From Leptolinea sp. (lineage in GTDB: Bacteria; Chloroflexota; Anaerolineae; Anaerolineales; Anaerolineaceae), in NCBI GenBank assembly GCA_012798535.1, contig JAAZMZ010000063.1, forward strand, positions 31,631-95,630: a stretch of DNA of 64,000 bases, in the 5' to 3' direction. Position 1 is the stretch's first letter. Every line of letters begins with the position of its first letter. Of the stretch, positions 22,369-32,096 are shown in pieces. A program made the translations under genes and the position numbers. The notes beneath the pieces were generated by a model. That model did no database searches. It worked only from the letters and a program-made list of their open reading frames with translations, and had not been told where the DNA came from.

Positions 22369-23853
22369 TTAATCCACAGCCAGGTTGAAATAGTTATAGA
22401 CCGCCCGGGAGAGCTGGGCATACATGATGTTCACCGGGTCAAAAACCACCTGCACAGGGTGATAGAGATACACGGTGATCACGTAATTGCCGCCCGGTGA
22501 ATAGACAATCCCGGCATCCTGCATGGTATGGATCACGCCGTCTGTTGAGTCGGTCACCCAGCCATGTTTGTGGGCGAATTGCGTTCCTTCCGGCAAGCCG
22601 GCTTCCAGCAAAACACCGATCTTGTTCTTTGCCAGATAAGCGATCATCTGCCGGCATTCATTCTGGCTGATCTCGCCCGAAAAAACAGCCGAGAACGTAC
22701 CTCCCCCGGTGTTCGCACAATCATACATATCAGCCAGAAGGAGTCCCATTTCCATGGGTGTGGTCTGGTTATACTGATCCGGATTGGTATTGAAATCCGT
22801 TCGAGAATTGGCGGTGGTGGTAAACCGTTTCAGCAGCGGCGCGCCCTGATAGAAATATCCACCCAGGAACGTGTTCGATAATCCCAGAGCCGCCATATCC
22901 TGGCTGACCACCAGCGGGCCGGTGTTGGCTTCCAGAACTTCAGACATAAGCTTATCAGCCGGCGGGTTATCGGAACGATCGATCATCAGGGTGATCTGAT
23001 CGCCTATGCTCGGTTGCAGTGGTTCTTTAGCCCGCTTGAATACAGACACCATGATCGGAATTTTCATTGTGCTGGCCGCCGTGAAAGCCACATCAGGCTT
23101 AATGGTCTCGTTCTTATTCACGGCAAAATGCAGTTCCTGATTGGTCTGCATATCCTGGAGATAGACTTCGGCCAGACCGTCAAAGCTCTCGGTGATGATC
23201 TGCTGCAGCAGAATTTGCAGGTTCTGGAAAGAAGGCCGTGGAGGTGCAACCTTTTTCAAAGAAAGGTTAACAACCCGGTTGGCAGGAGATTGCAGTGCAT
23301 CCTTGATCAGAATCACCGCCCGATCGATATCCAGAGTGGTTCCCGGCGTACCCCCGGAGAAATTGGTACTTCCTGCTACGGGTATGGCAGCCGAAGGCGG
23401 CGAATCGTAGCGCGAGGCAATCTCGTCCCGCAGATATCCTCGCAGGCGGTCTTCCGCCAGGCGGGAACTCAATGGGATATCCGCGGTGTCTGCCTGCTGA
23501 TTCCAGAGATATTCCCAGAAGCCCGACCAGAAGGGTTGATTTACACGTTGGAGGTCGGCCGCTGAAAGCATATTTTCCAGGTCCAGTTCGAAGCCCATAA
23601 CGGCCGGTTTCACCTGGATCACCGCAGTATTGTAACGAATTTCAATCGCCACACCGTATGCCTGAACCAGACGTTCAGCGGCTTTTTGTCTGTCCAATCC
23701 GCCAACCGCGACACCACCGATTTTCATTCCAGGGGGAAAATTTCCGCGGATACGGCTGTAACCGATCAGATTGTATACCGTGAGCAGCACGGCGGTGAAA
23801 ATCAACGCCAGGGCAATCCAGCGCAGGAATGATAAAGATCTCTTCGGATTCAT
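22369..23853 (-). CDS. Membrane-anchored class A beta-lactamase-fold serine hydrolase
   Basis: A 494-residue protein. An N-terminal transmembrane anchor (about 11-31) is followed by a VanW-type/peptidoglycan-binding-like domain (about 40-200) and a class A beta-lactamase-related domain. Catalytic motifs are S261-T-M-K264, S294-D295-N296 and a KHGW in place of KTG. Chromosomal proteins with this layout may act on cell-wall peptides rather than antibiotics; the His in the KTG position supports caution about beta-lactamase activity. Single gene, convergent with the histidine phosphatase. Confidence 0.88.
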   Translation of the reverse strand: MNPKRSLSFLRWIALALIFTAVLLTVYNLIGYSRIRGNFPPGMKIGGVAVGGLDRQKAAERLVQAYGVAIEIRYNTAVIQVKPAVMGFELDLENMLSAADLQRVNQPFWSGFWEYLWNQQADTADIPLSSRLAEDRLRGYLRDEIASRYDSPPSAAIPVAGSTNFSGGTPGTTLDIDRAVILIKDALQSPANRVVNLSLKKVAPPRPSFQNLQILLQQIITESFDGLAEVYLQDMQTNQELHFAVNKNETIKPDVAFTAASTMKIPIMVSVFKRAKEPLQPSIGDQITLMIDRSDNPPADKLMSEVLEANTGPLVVSQDMAALGLSNTFLGGYFYQGAPLLKRFTTTANSRTDFNTNPDQYNQTTPMEMGLLLADMYDCANTGGGTFSAVFSGEISQNECRQMIAYLAKNKIGVLLEAGLPEGTQFAHKHGWVTDSTDGVIHTMQDAGIVYSPGGNYVITVYLYHPVQVVFDPVNIMYAQLSRAVYNYFNLAVD

Positions 23854-24016
23854 AAAACCTCTGCCACGATTCTACCAGAAACAAGTATTGAATTGATTTC
23901 AACGAACAGGTCTGCAGGGAAAAGTGTGATGATCCTTCTCATAATTGGCAACTATCGATTTGATTATCACAAGTTTTTTCTATACAATGATCTTCCAGGA
24001 GCTTTTTCGTTGATGT

Positions 24017-25819
24017 ATGCGCGGACAAAACATAATGAAAAAGATTCATTTGGATTACAGTCACAAGATTCTTATTTACTATCTTTTGTTTGGGGGTCTA
24101 TGGATATTATTTTCCGATCAAATACTGGATTTTTTTATCCATGACATTGATGAGTTGACACGGCTGCAAAGCTATAAAGGCTGGGCTTATGTGGCAGCCA
24201 GTGGATTATTGATATTCATACTATTGAACAGGTACATCAGATTACAAAAGGCTACCGAAAGCCGACTTCACGAGAGTGAAGAACGGTTGCGCATGGCGCT
24301 TTCCATTTCCGACCAGGGGATATTCGATGTAGACATCCCCGCAGGTGAGATCATGGTGCAGGAGATTGGTGCACTCACATCCGTGGATGAAACCTTTATT
24401 AGCAGAATCCCTCAGGAAAAAATCCGGGAACGTATTCATCCGGAGGATTGGGAAGTTGTATATAAAATGTACAGGGATTACGTACGGGGAAAGATCGATC
24501 AATATCGGGTTGAATTTCGTAGGAAGGACCAGAATGACCAGTGGAAATGGGTGCTTTCCGTCGGCAGCATAGTTGAGAGAGATGCCGGTGGGCATCCTTT
24601 GCGTTTTCTTGGCACTTTCAAAGACATTACGGATACCAGGAATGCCGAATTGATCCGTTCCAGGTTATGGGAAGACGCGCAGCGCCGTCTTGAACGGATC
24701 ACTTCTTTGCACGAAATCGATCTCGAAATCAGCTCTTCCTCTTCTCTTTCCACTACATTGCGCAAGATTGTCACTAATGTGGGGAAACACCTGTCTGCGG
24801 ATGCTGTCTCATTGCTGCTGTATTACAAAGATGAAGACATTTTCCGATACGCGGATAGCATCGGATTTGACCCAAAACGGGTCGAAAATGCCCGGGTGGA
24901 AATGGGCAGGAGCTTTGCCGGTATCGCGGCGAAGGAACGAAAACTGGTGCACTTCCGTAACCTGGAACATGAAGTCGTTGATGAAGCCTTCAGCTCCTTC
25001 TTGAGGCAGGAAAATATCAGCAACTACTTCGGTGTGCCACTCGAAGCCAAAGGTGTACTGGTGGGTGTACTCGAAATCTTTATGCGCTCTGATATCGACC
25101 CCGATAAGGAATGGCTGGAATTCTATGAAACCCTGGCCGGGCAGGCTGCCCTGGCCATTGAAAACGCCCGCCTCTTGGAAGGATTGGAAACGGCCAATCG
25201 TGACCTGAAGAAGATGAACATCGACCTTATCCAGGCCAATGAAAATCTCACCTCCGCCTATGACGCCACCATTGAAAGCCTGGCAATGGCCCTGAACCTG
25301 CGAGACTATGAAACGGAAGGCCACTCTCGCAGAGTGACCGCCCTGACCCTTCATCTGGCAAAAATTCTCGGCTTTTCGGGAGAAGAGCTGGTCAATATCC
25401 ACCGCGGAACACTTCTGCATGATATTGGAAAGCTGGGAGTGCCGGATAATATTCTAAGAAAACCTGGCCTGTTGACAGACGAAGAGCGCAAGATCATGCA
25501 GCAGCACCCGGTATTCGCTTATGATCTGTTGAAATCCATCAATTATCTGCGGTCCGCGCTGGATATCCCTCATCTGCATCATGAAAAATGGGATGGCTCC
25601 GGATATCCGTATGGATTATCGCGGGAGCAGATTCCCCTGTCAGCCAGATTGTTTGCCATCGTGGATGTGTTCGACGCGCTGACCAGTGATCGGCCTTACC
25701 GAAAAGCCTGGACAAAAGAAGAAGCCATTGAATATATAAAGGGGCAGAGGGGAAAACACTTCGATCCACATATCGTGGATGTCTTCCTCTCCTATACCGG
25801 TGGAGAACTGGATAGTTAG
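24017..25819 (+). CDS. Membrane PAS-GAF-HD-GYP signalling protein
   Basis: A 600-residue protein with two transmembrane helices (about 18-40 and 54-71) and a short extracytoplasmic loop, then PAS with a PAC motif (about 85-205), GAF (about 225-385), a coiled linker, and HD-GYP (about 418-590). Metal-binding residues lie in LLHDIGKLGVP, HHEKWDGSGYP and DVFDALTSDRPYR. It should hydrolyse c-di-GMP in response to a cytosolic signal. The C-terminal half is closely similar to the protein at 2868-5975, so they are paralogues with different sensors. Start could be ATG 24017 or ATG 24035 (MKKIHLDY); neither has a good Shine-Dalgarno. Confidence 0.92.
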   Translation: MRGQNIMKKIHLDYSHKILIYYLLFGGLWILFSDQILDFFIHDIDELTRLQSYKGWAYVAASGLLIFILLNRYIRLQKATESRLHESEERLRMALSISDQGIFDVDIPAGEIMVQEIGALTSVDETFISRIPQEKIRERIHPEDWEVVYKMYRDYVRGKIDQYRVEFRRKDQNDQWKWVLSVGSIVERDAGGHPLRFLGTFKDITDTRNAELIRSRLWEDAQRRLERITSLHEIDLEISSSSSLSTTLRKIVTNVGKHLSADAVSLLLYYKDEDIFRYADSIGFDPKRVENARVEMGRSFAGIAAKERKLVHFRNLEHEVVDEAFSSFLRQENISNYFGVPLEAKGVLVGVLEIFMRSDIDPDKEWLEFYETLAGQAALAIENARLLEGLETANRDLKKMNIDLIQANENLTSAYDATIESLAMALNLRDYETEGHSRRVTALTLHLAKILGFSGEELVNIHRGTLLHDIGKLGVPDNILRKPGLLTDEERKIMQQHPVFAYDLLKSINYLRSALDIPHLHHEKWDGSGYPYGLSREQIPLSARLFAIVDVFDALTSDRPYRKAWTKEEAIEYIKGQRGKHFDPHIVDVFLSYTGGELDS

Positions 25820-25946
25820 AATTCGGATCATCTGATTCTAGAGATTCATTATTTGACACTCCCCGTCTGCATGGGTATACTTAACCGGTTTTACAGGGAA
25901 AGAAATAAAACAGATCCCCCTGGTCGATTCAGGGTTGGAGGATGAT

Positions 25947-27017
25947 TTGAAGAAAGCATTAATTACAGGCATTACCGGCCAGGATGGTTCCTATCTGGCA
26001 GAACTACTTCTCAATAAAGGATACGAAGTTCACGGAATTATCCGCCGTGCCAGCACATTCAACACCCGGCGGATCGATCATGTGTATCATGATCCGCACA
26101 ATAACGGTGAGAAAGTTCATTTACACCTGCATTACGGTGATGTATCCACAAGCGATACCCTGCTGGATATCATCTACAATATTCGACCGGAAGAAATCTA
26201 TCATCTGGCCGCGCAGAGTCATGTACGGGTGAGCTTCGATATGCCGGAATATACCGGCGATGTTACCGGCCTGGGTACGATCCGTATTCTGGAAGCCATT
26301 CGCAAGAGCGGTACGAATGCCCGGTTTTATCAGGCTTCCTCCAGCGAGATGTTTGGCGGCGCCAAACCGCCCCAGAATGAAGATACTGCATTCGAACCAC
26401 GCAGCCCCTACGCGGCAGCCAAGGTGTACGCCTACTGGGTCACCCGCAATTACCGCGAAGGTTACAACATGTTCGCCACCAATGGCATTCTATTCAACCA
26501 CGAATCCCCGCGCCGCGGTGAAACGTTTGTCACCCGCAAGATCACCCGGGCTGTCGCCGCGATCAAGGCCGGTAGACAGGAATATCTGTATCTGGGCAAC
26601 CTGGATTCACGCCGCGACTGGGGTTACGCCCCGGAATATGTGGAAGCCATGTGGATGATCCTGCAACAGGAGAAACCCAACGATTATGTGATTGGCACCG
26701 GTGAGGCACATACCGTCAGAGAATTTCTCGATGAAGCTTTCAGTTATGTTGATCTTGATTGGAACGATTATGTGAAAATCGATCCCCGTTATTTCCGTCC
26801 TACTGAGGTGGATTACCTGTTGGCAGACGCCCGGCGTTCCCGCAACCTCTTGAAATGGGAACCCCGTATTCACTTCCATGAACTGGTGCGCATCATGATG
26901 GACGCGGATCTGGAACTGGCAGGCCTCACCCCGCCGGGTGAAGGAAAACGTCTGCTGGGTGAACGCTTCAGCGGATGGCACCGCTGGGAATCACAGGTCG
27001 TTTCAATGGAACGTTGA
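25947..27017 (+). CDS. gmd: GDP-mannose 4,6-dehydratase
   Basis: A protein of about 356 residues of the extended short-chain dehydrogenase family that converts GDP-mannose to GDP-4-keto-6-deoxymannose, precursor of fucose, rhamnose and related sugars for glycans. Rossmann motif [30 protein letters not shown]; catalytic Ser/Thr-Glu region SSSEMFG; YAAAK active-site pair; [16 protein letters not shown]. The TTG at 25947 is chosen because GGAGG lies five bases upstream. No fucose synthase or glycosyltransferase gene follows; a terminator comes directly after. Confidence 0.96.
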   Translation: MKKALITGITGQDGSYLAELLLNKGYEVHGIIRRASTFNTRRIDHVYHDPHNNGEKVHLHLHYGDVSTSDTLLDIIYNIRPEEIYHLAAQSHVRVSFDMPEYTGDVTGLGTIRILEAIRKSGTNARFYQASSSEMFGGAKPPQNEDTAFEPRSPYAAAKVYAYWVTRNYREGYNMFATNGILFNHESPRRGETFVTRKITRAVAAIKAGRQEYLYLGNLDSRRDWGYAPEYVEAMWMILQQEKPNDYVIGTGEAHTVREFLDEAFSYVDLDWNDYVKIDPRYFRPTEVDYLLADARRSRNLLKWEPRIHFHELVRIMMDADLELAGLTPPGEGKRLLGERFSGWHRWESQVVSMER

Positions 27018-27020
27018 TCA

Positions 27021-27044
27021 AAAACTCTCCTTACGGAGAGTTTT
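27021..27044. terminator. Bidirectional terminator after gmd
   Basis: Ten-base perfect stem AAAACTCTCC / GGAGAGTTTT with a TTAC loop and a following T run, between two convergent genes. Confidence 0.9.
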
Positions 27045-27049
27045 TCTAT

Positions 27050-27865
27050 TTAGCGCTTCAAAATTCTTTGCAACGCTTTGATCTCGCTGGCATCCAATCC
27101 GGTTTTCTCCAGGGATTGGATATTCCCTTCGGCAATCGCCTGCCCGATCAATGAATAGCGCAGGTCTTTCAGGTCCTGCTCGACGGGTGATGAGATCTTC
27201 TCGTCCCCGGTAATCTTCCCATCGGCCATTCGTACCACCCTCCGGGTCTGGGCAGCCACTTCATGATCATGGGTAACCAGAATGAAGGTTGTCCCCTGGC
27301 TTTCATTCAATTCGCGCAACAGTCTGATCAGTTCGCGTCCGTTAACAGAATCAAGATTTCCGGTTGGTTCATCGGCCAACACCAGTGACGGCCGGTTAGC
27401 CAGGGCGCGTGCAATAGCCACCCGCTGCCGCTGTCCGCCCGAAAGCTGACCCGGCAGGTGATTCATCCGTTGAGCAAGTCCTACCATCTCCAGCAGTTCC
27501 AGTGCCCGCTCACGCCGTTCTTTTGCCGTGCTGTAATAAAGCATCGGTATTTCCACATTCTCGACAGAAGTGAGCGTGGGTAAGAGATTATGCAGTTGGA
27601 AAATGAAACCAACAGTCTTGCCCCGAAAACTATCCAGATCCTTCACATGAGCGAGATCATCTCCATTGATAAGAATCTGGCCGGAAGTCGGTTTATCCAG
27701 CGCGCCCAGCACATTCAGCAGAGTACTTTTCCCGCTTCCGCTGGGACCCATCACCGCCACAAACTCCCCAGGAGCAATCTTCAGGTTTACATTATCCAGA
27801 GCGCGGACTTCATCACCATTGCCATAAATCCGGCAGAGGTCGCGCGTTTCAACCGTCCAGGTCAT
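27050..27865 (-). CDS. MacB/LolD-type ABC transporter ATPase
   Basis: A protein of about 271 residues. Walker A GPSGSGKST, Q-loop FIFQLHNLLPTLT, signature LSGGQRQRVAIARAL, Walker B LVLADEPTGNLD and switch histidine VTHDHE: all intact. The LLPTLTSVENVEIPMLY pattern is typical of the LolD/MacB subgroup. A C-terminal extension of about 45 residues continues past the ATPase. The ATG at 27865 overlaps the stop of the membrane-fusion gene (ATGA). Last gene of a TetR-controlled exporter operon. Confidence 0.94.
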   Translation of the reverse strand: MTWTVETRDLCRIYGNGDEVRALDNVNLKIAPGEFVAVMGPSGSGKSTLLNVLGALDKPTSGQILINGDDLAHVKDLDSFRGKTVGFIFQLHNLLPTLTSVENVEIPMLYYSTAKERRERALELLEMVGLAQRMNHLPGQLSGGQRQRVAIARALANRPSLVLADEPTGNLDSVNGRELIRLLRELNESQGTTFILVTHDHEVAAQTRRVVRMADGKITGDEKISSPVEQDLKDLRYSLIGQAIAEGNIQSLEKTGLDASEIKALQRILKR

Positions 27866-29052
27866 TCTTCCACCTTGATGTCTACAAAAGCCGTCATACC
27901 CCAGCGCAGTTTTTCCGGCCAATCCTGCATGCTGATCGTGACGGTGTAATTTACTCCGGAACCTTCAGAGGAGCAGGCGGCGATCTTTTCAACTACACCC
28001 GACACTTTCACATCCGGAACGGCATCAAAGGTGATCTCAGCCGGCGCACCCTCGCGGATGCGGGCAACATCAATTTCATTCAGGTCCGTGGTTTCCACCT
28101 GAAGCTTTGACAGATCAGCCAGAAGCATAGCCGTCTGTCCGGGATTAACCCATTCCCCTTCCCGGATACTGATTTTACTGGTCGTCCCGTCAAACGGTGC
28201 CTTCAATTCCAGGTCGGCAAGAGCTGACCGGGCAGCTTCAAGTTGTTTTGTGGCATTTTGCAGTTCGCCTTCCAGTTGTTTTACATCCTCTGGGTCCGGA
28301 CCGTTCTTCACTTTGTCCCACTGTCTCTGAGCTTCTTCCAATTCCGCTTTGGCTACCACCAGGCTGCCTTCAGCCTGCGCGACTTCCATATCATCAGGCA
28401 GTGATTCAAGGTAATTCAGGTTCCAAACAGCTTTATCCCTGGCCAGTCGGGCTGCCGAGAACATGCTCAACACTCCGGCACGGGTAATATCATTTTCATC
28501 CCGGTCCTGGTAATACGCCCAGAGATCATTGGCTTTCTTAAATTCATCCTCCGCCAAAATCAGGTCTGCCCGCGCCCGGTCGATAATGGCCGTATCTGCC
28601 CGTTTATAATTTTTTGCCTCGCGTTTTTCCTGCGCTTTATCCAGCGCCTTCACGGCATCCGCCAATCGAAGCTGAGCCGCCGCTCTAACCGTGTTATGGT
28701 CTTTAGAGAGATTATCCAGTTTACGCTGGGCAGCCAGTTGAGCCACCTCAGCCGCAGAGATCGCGGCTTCTTGAGCCGCTTTACCCTTAAGCCGAAGTAA
28801 TACATCGCCGGTCTTAAATACCTGGTTTTCTTTACCAACTACGGTTTCAACGACACCAGACGTCGGAATACTCAACATCGTCCAGCGTGAGGGAATCACC
28901 ACTCCCGTCGCGCTGACAAATGTTGATGTCGATGATTCTGCGGCGGGTGTTGGTTCGGGTGTTGCTGCTCCACCGGTGCTGCAGGCGGAGATCAAAAGAG
29001 TTAGCAAAATGGATAAAAAAATGACAACTGGAATTCTTCTTCGTGTCTTCAT
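27862..29052 (-). CDS. HlyD/MacA-type lipoprotein adaptor
   Basis: A protein of about 396 residues with a lipoprotein signal peptide ending LLISACSTGG. The mature protein has a split biotinyl/lipoyl-like domain (SIPTSGVVETVVGKENQVFKTGDVL ... ADLELKAPFDGTTSKI), a long alpha-helical hairpin (about 115-285) and a beta-barrel end (PAEITFDAVPDVKVSGVV). Adaptors of this kind join ABC permeases in MacAB-like exporters; with no outer-membrane partner here it may serve a monoderm-like envelope. GGGAGGTG precedes the ATG at 29052. Confidence 0.9.
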   Translation of the reverse strand: MKTRRRIPVVIFLSILLTLLISACSTGGAATPEPTPAAESSTSTFVSATGVVIPSRWTMLSIPTSGVVETVVGKENQVFKTGDVLLRLKGKAAQEAAISAAEVAQLAAQRKLDNLSKDHNTVRAAAQLRLADAVKALDKAQEKREAKNYKRADTAIIDRARADLILAEDEFKKANDLWAYYQDRDENDITRAGVLSMFSAARLARDKAVWNLNYLESLPDDMEVAQAEGSLVVAKAELEEAQRQWDKVKNGPDPEDVKQLEGELQNATKQLEAARSALADLELKAPFDGTTSKISIREGEWVNPGQTAMLLADLSKLQVETTDLNEIDVARIREGAPAEITFDAVPDVKVSGVVEKIAACSSEGSGVNYTVTISMQDWPEKLRWGMTAFVDIKVEE

Positions 29053-29068
29053 TGTGACACCTCCCATA

Positions 29069-31321
29069 CTATTCATATCTCAGAGCCTCAACCGGCGGCT
29101 GCTGGCTGGCGCGGATGGCGGGATACAATCCACCAATTCCACCCAGCAGCAAAGCCACCAGCATGACTCTGACAAACATCATCAGATTGTATTTCGAGGC
29201 CAAGGCTGATCCCATGCTCGGTTCGAGCACCAGCATCCAGCCCAGAAAAAAACCAAAAAGAATACCGGCAATTCCACCCAGACCGCCCAGCAGCAGTGAT
29301 TCTTTGATGATCTGGCCCAGTACCGCCCGTCTTCTCCACCCCAGTGACCGAAGCACGCCTATTTCCCGGGTTCGTTCCAGAACGGCCATTAACATAGTGT
29401 TCATCATACCCAGGCCGCCAAGCAGGATGGCCACGAAGGATATGCCATTCACCATGGCCGTGGAATTTTGCATATCGGGCATTTCATTGGTAAACTGGCC
29501 GGATAAAGCAGCATGCACATCCGGTAACTGTGTGTTGATCTTATCGACTGTCGCTTTGGCTGTGGCTGGATCTGCCAGTTTAACGGAATACATGGTCACC
29601 TTCCGGGGTTTTCCCGTGAAGTTTTGCGCATCGCGCAGAGTCATGACTCCGCCCATTTCTTCCCAGCCAACGCTTGATTCATAAATTCCGACCACTTTGA
29701 ATCTCGAATTTCCCAATTCCAGAGATTGGCCAATATCTTTATGTAATGAATCTGAGATCATCCGGCCGATCATGATCTCGCGGTTGGCCTGGATCTTTCT
29801 GCCTTCTACCACATTGAACCGCTGAATACCCTGGCTGTTTGGCGCATATCCTTGAATGACAAAGAAGCCTTTTCCCGGGAGAACCACAGCTGTAAACAGT
29901 AAACCTGTTATGGCCTTTACTTCTGGGAGCGCGGCGATCCTGGCTCCCGAACGTTCATCGATGGTACTGTAGCTGGTATCTGCTATCCCGGCCTGGCGGA
30001 TCATGATCTCTGAATCAGTCAGGAACATCGAGGTCATGGAACTGACCATTCCCTGCGTGATCCCATCCAGGCTGAAGATCGCTCCTACCGTCAGGGCTAT
30101 ACCCCCCAGCGTCAATGCTGTACGCGTGGAACGCTGCCACAGGCTTTGCACAGCCATACCCCCGATCGGGAAGCGTTTCTTCTTGCCTGCGCTGCCACCG
30201 CCTTCATAACGGATGGCTTCCACGGGCTGCAGCCGCGAGGCTTTCCAAGCCGGGTATACCCCGCCCACCAGTCCAAGGATGAGGACAATAGAAAAAGCCT
30301 GCGCGACCAGCGCCGGTTTCACATTCCCTATCGATCCACCCCAGGCTTGAAGAATGCTGGAAAATGACATCAGAAAAATGACTCCGAGGACACAGCCGAT
30401 CACCCCGCCAGACAGGGAGACAATTACAGATTCTCCTAGGATCATCATCATCACCCGGCGGCTGGACCAACCGATGGCTCGCAGAACCCCGATCTCACGG
30501 GTGCGTTCAAAAACTGCCATCAATTGTGAATTCATCATCCCCACACCACCGATCAGAATTGCCAGCGCGCTGACAGCCCAGATACTGCCCTTCATGGAAT
30601 CAACCATCCCCTGTTTGTTGGCAAATTCTTTGGTACCTGCCAGCAGAAGATCAGGGTAACGTTTTTCAATTTTTGCTTTAAAACTGGTTTTCATTTCCGG
30701 CTTTTTAATTTGAATATAGAAAAGCGAAACCTGGCGGGCTTTACTCAGTAAGGCCTGGCTATCTTCCAAACGTAAAACAGCACCGCTGTCTTCAAAGGCG
30801 TCACCTGTCTCGTAAATACCCACAATGCGGTATACATTCTGTGTCAAACGGATCGTATCACCCACTTTTTTGTGCATCGACTCAGCCGCCTGGCTGCCCA
30901 GAATGACCGGCTTTCCTTTCGATGAAACTGCCTTATTTGAATAAAGCTCTATTCCCTCTTTAATGATGAACTTGTTCAGAATAAAACTATCAGAAGGATA
31001 ACCAAAGATGAAGAAATACGGCGAATCCTCAGTGGTGACAATCCCCTCGGTCATGCTGCTGACAGCCAAAACTTCCGGAAGCGAATTCAATTCTTCGCCT
31101 ATCTCCTCTTTGACGGAACTCATGCTGATGTCGTAAGAATCCGGCTGACTCAGTACAAAATCCGCCTTGCTGCCGGTCATCATATTGTTGTAACCAGCCT
31201 GAAAACCTTCGGCCATTGTACCAAGGCCGATGATGACAGCGGCGCCGATACTGATGCCCAGCACAGTCAATAGAGTTCTAGTCTTGCGTCTCAGCAAGTT
31301 CTTGAGAATGATACGCAGCAT
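29069..31321 (-). CDS. FtsX-type ABC permease, duplicated
   Basis: A 750-residue permease made of two tandem FtsX/MacB modules. Each has an N-terminal helix (LKNLLRRKTRTLLTVLGISIG at 7-27; QSLWQRSTRTALTLGGIALTV in the second), a periplasmic MacB_PCD-like domain and a three-helix FtsX bundle with the ERTREIGVLRAIGW / ERTREIGVLRSLGW motif. Eight transmembrane helices in one chain replace the usual dimer of four-helix permeases. Partner ATPase and adaptor lie downstream. Such exporters move peptides, lipoproteins, antibiotics or cell-envelope lipids. Confidence 0.93.
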   Translation of the reverse strand: MLRIILKNLLRRKTRTLLTVLGISIGAAVIIGLGTMAEGFQAGYNNMMTGSKADFVLSQPDSYDISMSSVKEEIGEELNSLPEVLAVSSMTEGIVTTEDSPYFFIFGYPSDSFILNKFIIKEGIELYSNKAVSSKGKPVILGSQAAESMHKKVGDTIRLTQNVYRIVGIYETGDAFEDSGAVLRLEDSQALLSKARQVSLFYIQIKKPEMKTSFKAKIEKRYPDLLLAGTKEFANKQGMVDSMKGSIWAVSALAILIGGVGMMNSQLMAVFERTREIGVLRAIGWSSRRVMMMILGESVIVSLSGGVIGCVLGVIFLMSFSSILQAWGGSIGNVKPALVAQAFSIVLILGLVGGVYPAWKASRLQPVEAIRYEGGGSAGKKKRFPIGGMAVQSLWQRSTRTALTLGGIALTVGAIFSLDGITQGMVSSMTSMFLTDSEIMIRQAGIADTSYSTIDERSGARIAALPEVKAITGLLFTAVVLPGKGFFVIQGYAPNSQGIQRFNVVEGRKIQANREIMIGRMISDSLHKDIGQSLELGNSRFKVVGIYESSVGWEEMGGVMTLRDAQNFTGKPRKVTMYSVKLADPATAKATVDKINTQLPDVHAALSGQFTNEMPDMQNSTAMVNGISFVAILLGGLGMMNTMLMAVLERTREIGVLRSLGWRRRAVLGQIIKESLLLGGLGGIAGILFGFFLGWMLVLEPSMGSALASKYNLMMFVRVMLVALLLGGIGGLYPAIRASQQPPVEALRYE

Positions 31322-31338
31322 ATCCGGGTTGTCCTATC

Positions 31339-32016
31339 CTAATTATCTACGACTCTCAGGCCGTGCAGGTAGTATTCTGAAACCTGTTGAAGGAATTCTT
31401 TATCCTGCCAGTTCTGGTCAATATACGGATCATTGATCGCCCGTAGATAGAAAAGACCAATCAGTTCCGCCAGCAGGAATCGCGAAGCAGCCCGGGGTTC
31501 GGTGTTTGGAATCTTACCTGCTTTGATCCATTCAGAAATTTCATTTTCCATCGTCTCAAGGGCTGGTTTGACCAGGATGTGAAAATAATGCTCACGAAAA
31601 TGTGCATTATTGATCGCCTCTCCCATCGTGGCGCGCATCATCGCATCCATCTCATCGAGAAATCCATGCCGAATACGGAAAGTCTTGTCCAGTAGATCTT
31701 TATGTAAATCATTGGAAGTGTCTTCGATGATAAATTCATCGAAGTTCGCATCATTGGCCAGCTTTTCCAGAATAGCCAGCAGGATGTGATCTTTACTTTC
31801 AAAGTAGGAATAGATCAAGCCTTCTGAAACACCGGCTTCTTCCGCAATGTTTTGTGTGGTGGCACGCTGGTAGCCTTTTTCGGCAAAAACAGAAGAGGCC
31901 GCGGAGATAATTTGTTCACGGCGTTCTTCGATTCGTTGCAGGCGGCGTTCCTCTTTTTTTCCTACTTGATATTCAAACAACGCCTTATCGACTTTGCCAT
32001 CCGAGGTTTTTTCCAT
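31339..32016 (-). CDS. TetR-family regulator of exporter operon
   Basis: A protein of about 225 residues. A charged N-terminal extension (about 35 residues) precedes the helix-turn-helix (IISAASSVFAEKGYQRATTQNIAEEAGVSEGLIYSYFESKDHIL). The C-terminal ligand domain is divergent. The ATG at 32016 is supported by GGAGG nine bases upstream. First gene of the operon with the FtsX permease, adaptor and ATPase; palindromic sequence upstream of the ATG suggests autorepression and control of the exporter. Confidence 0.9.
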   Translation of the reverse strand: MEKTSDGKVDKALFEYQVGKKEERRLQRIEERREQIISAASSVFAEKGYQRATTQNIAEEAGVSEGLIYSYFESKDHILLAILEKLANDANFDEFIIEDTSNDLHKDLLDKTFRIRHGFLDEMDAMMRATMGEAINNAHFREHYFHILVKPALETMENEISEWIKAGKIPNTEPRAASRFLLAELIGLFYLRAINDPYIDQNWQDKEFLQQVSEYYLHGLRVVDN

Positions 32017-32025
32017 ATTTTTGAG

Positions 32026-32055
32026 CCTCCACTCATTTTTTGAGTGATTGCTCAA
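32026..32055. promoter_or_regulatory. Probable TetR operators of exporter operon
   Basis: Two overlapping inverted repeats: TTGAG-TGATTG-CTCAA (32040-32055) and CACTCA-TTTTT-TGAGTG (near 32030-32046), immediately ahead of the TetR start. Confidence 0.6.
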
Positions 32056-32096
32056 TATTTTATACCAGTTGGATTTTTCGTCAAGAGGTCTGACGA

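Noticed and set aside
22369..23853. Calling the serine hydrolase a resistance beta-lactamase
   Set aside because: It is membrane anchored, has a large cell-wall-binding-like domain and a His in the KTG motif, so a wall-related role is at least as likely.
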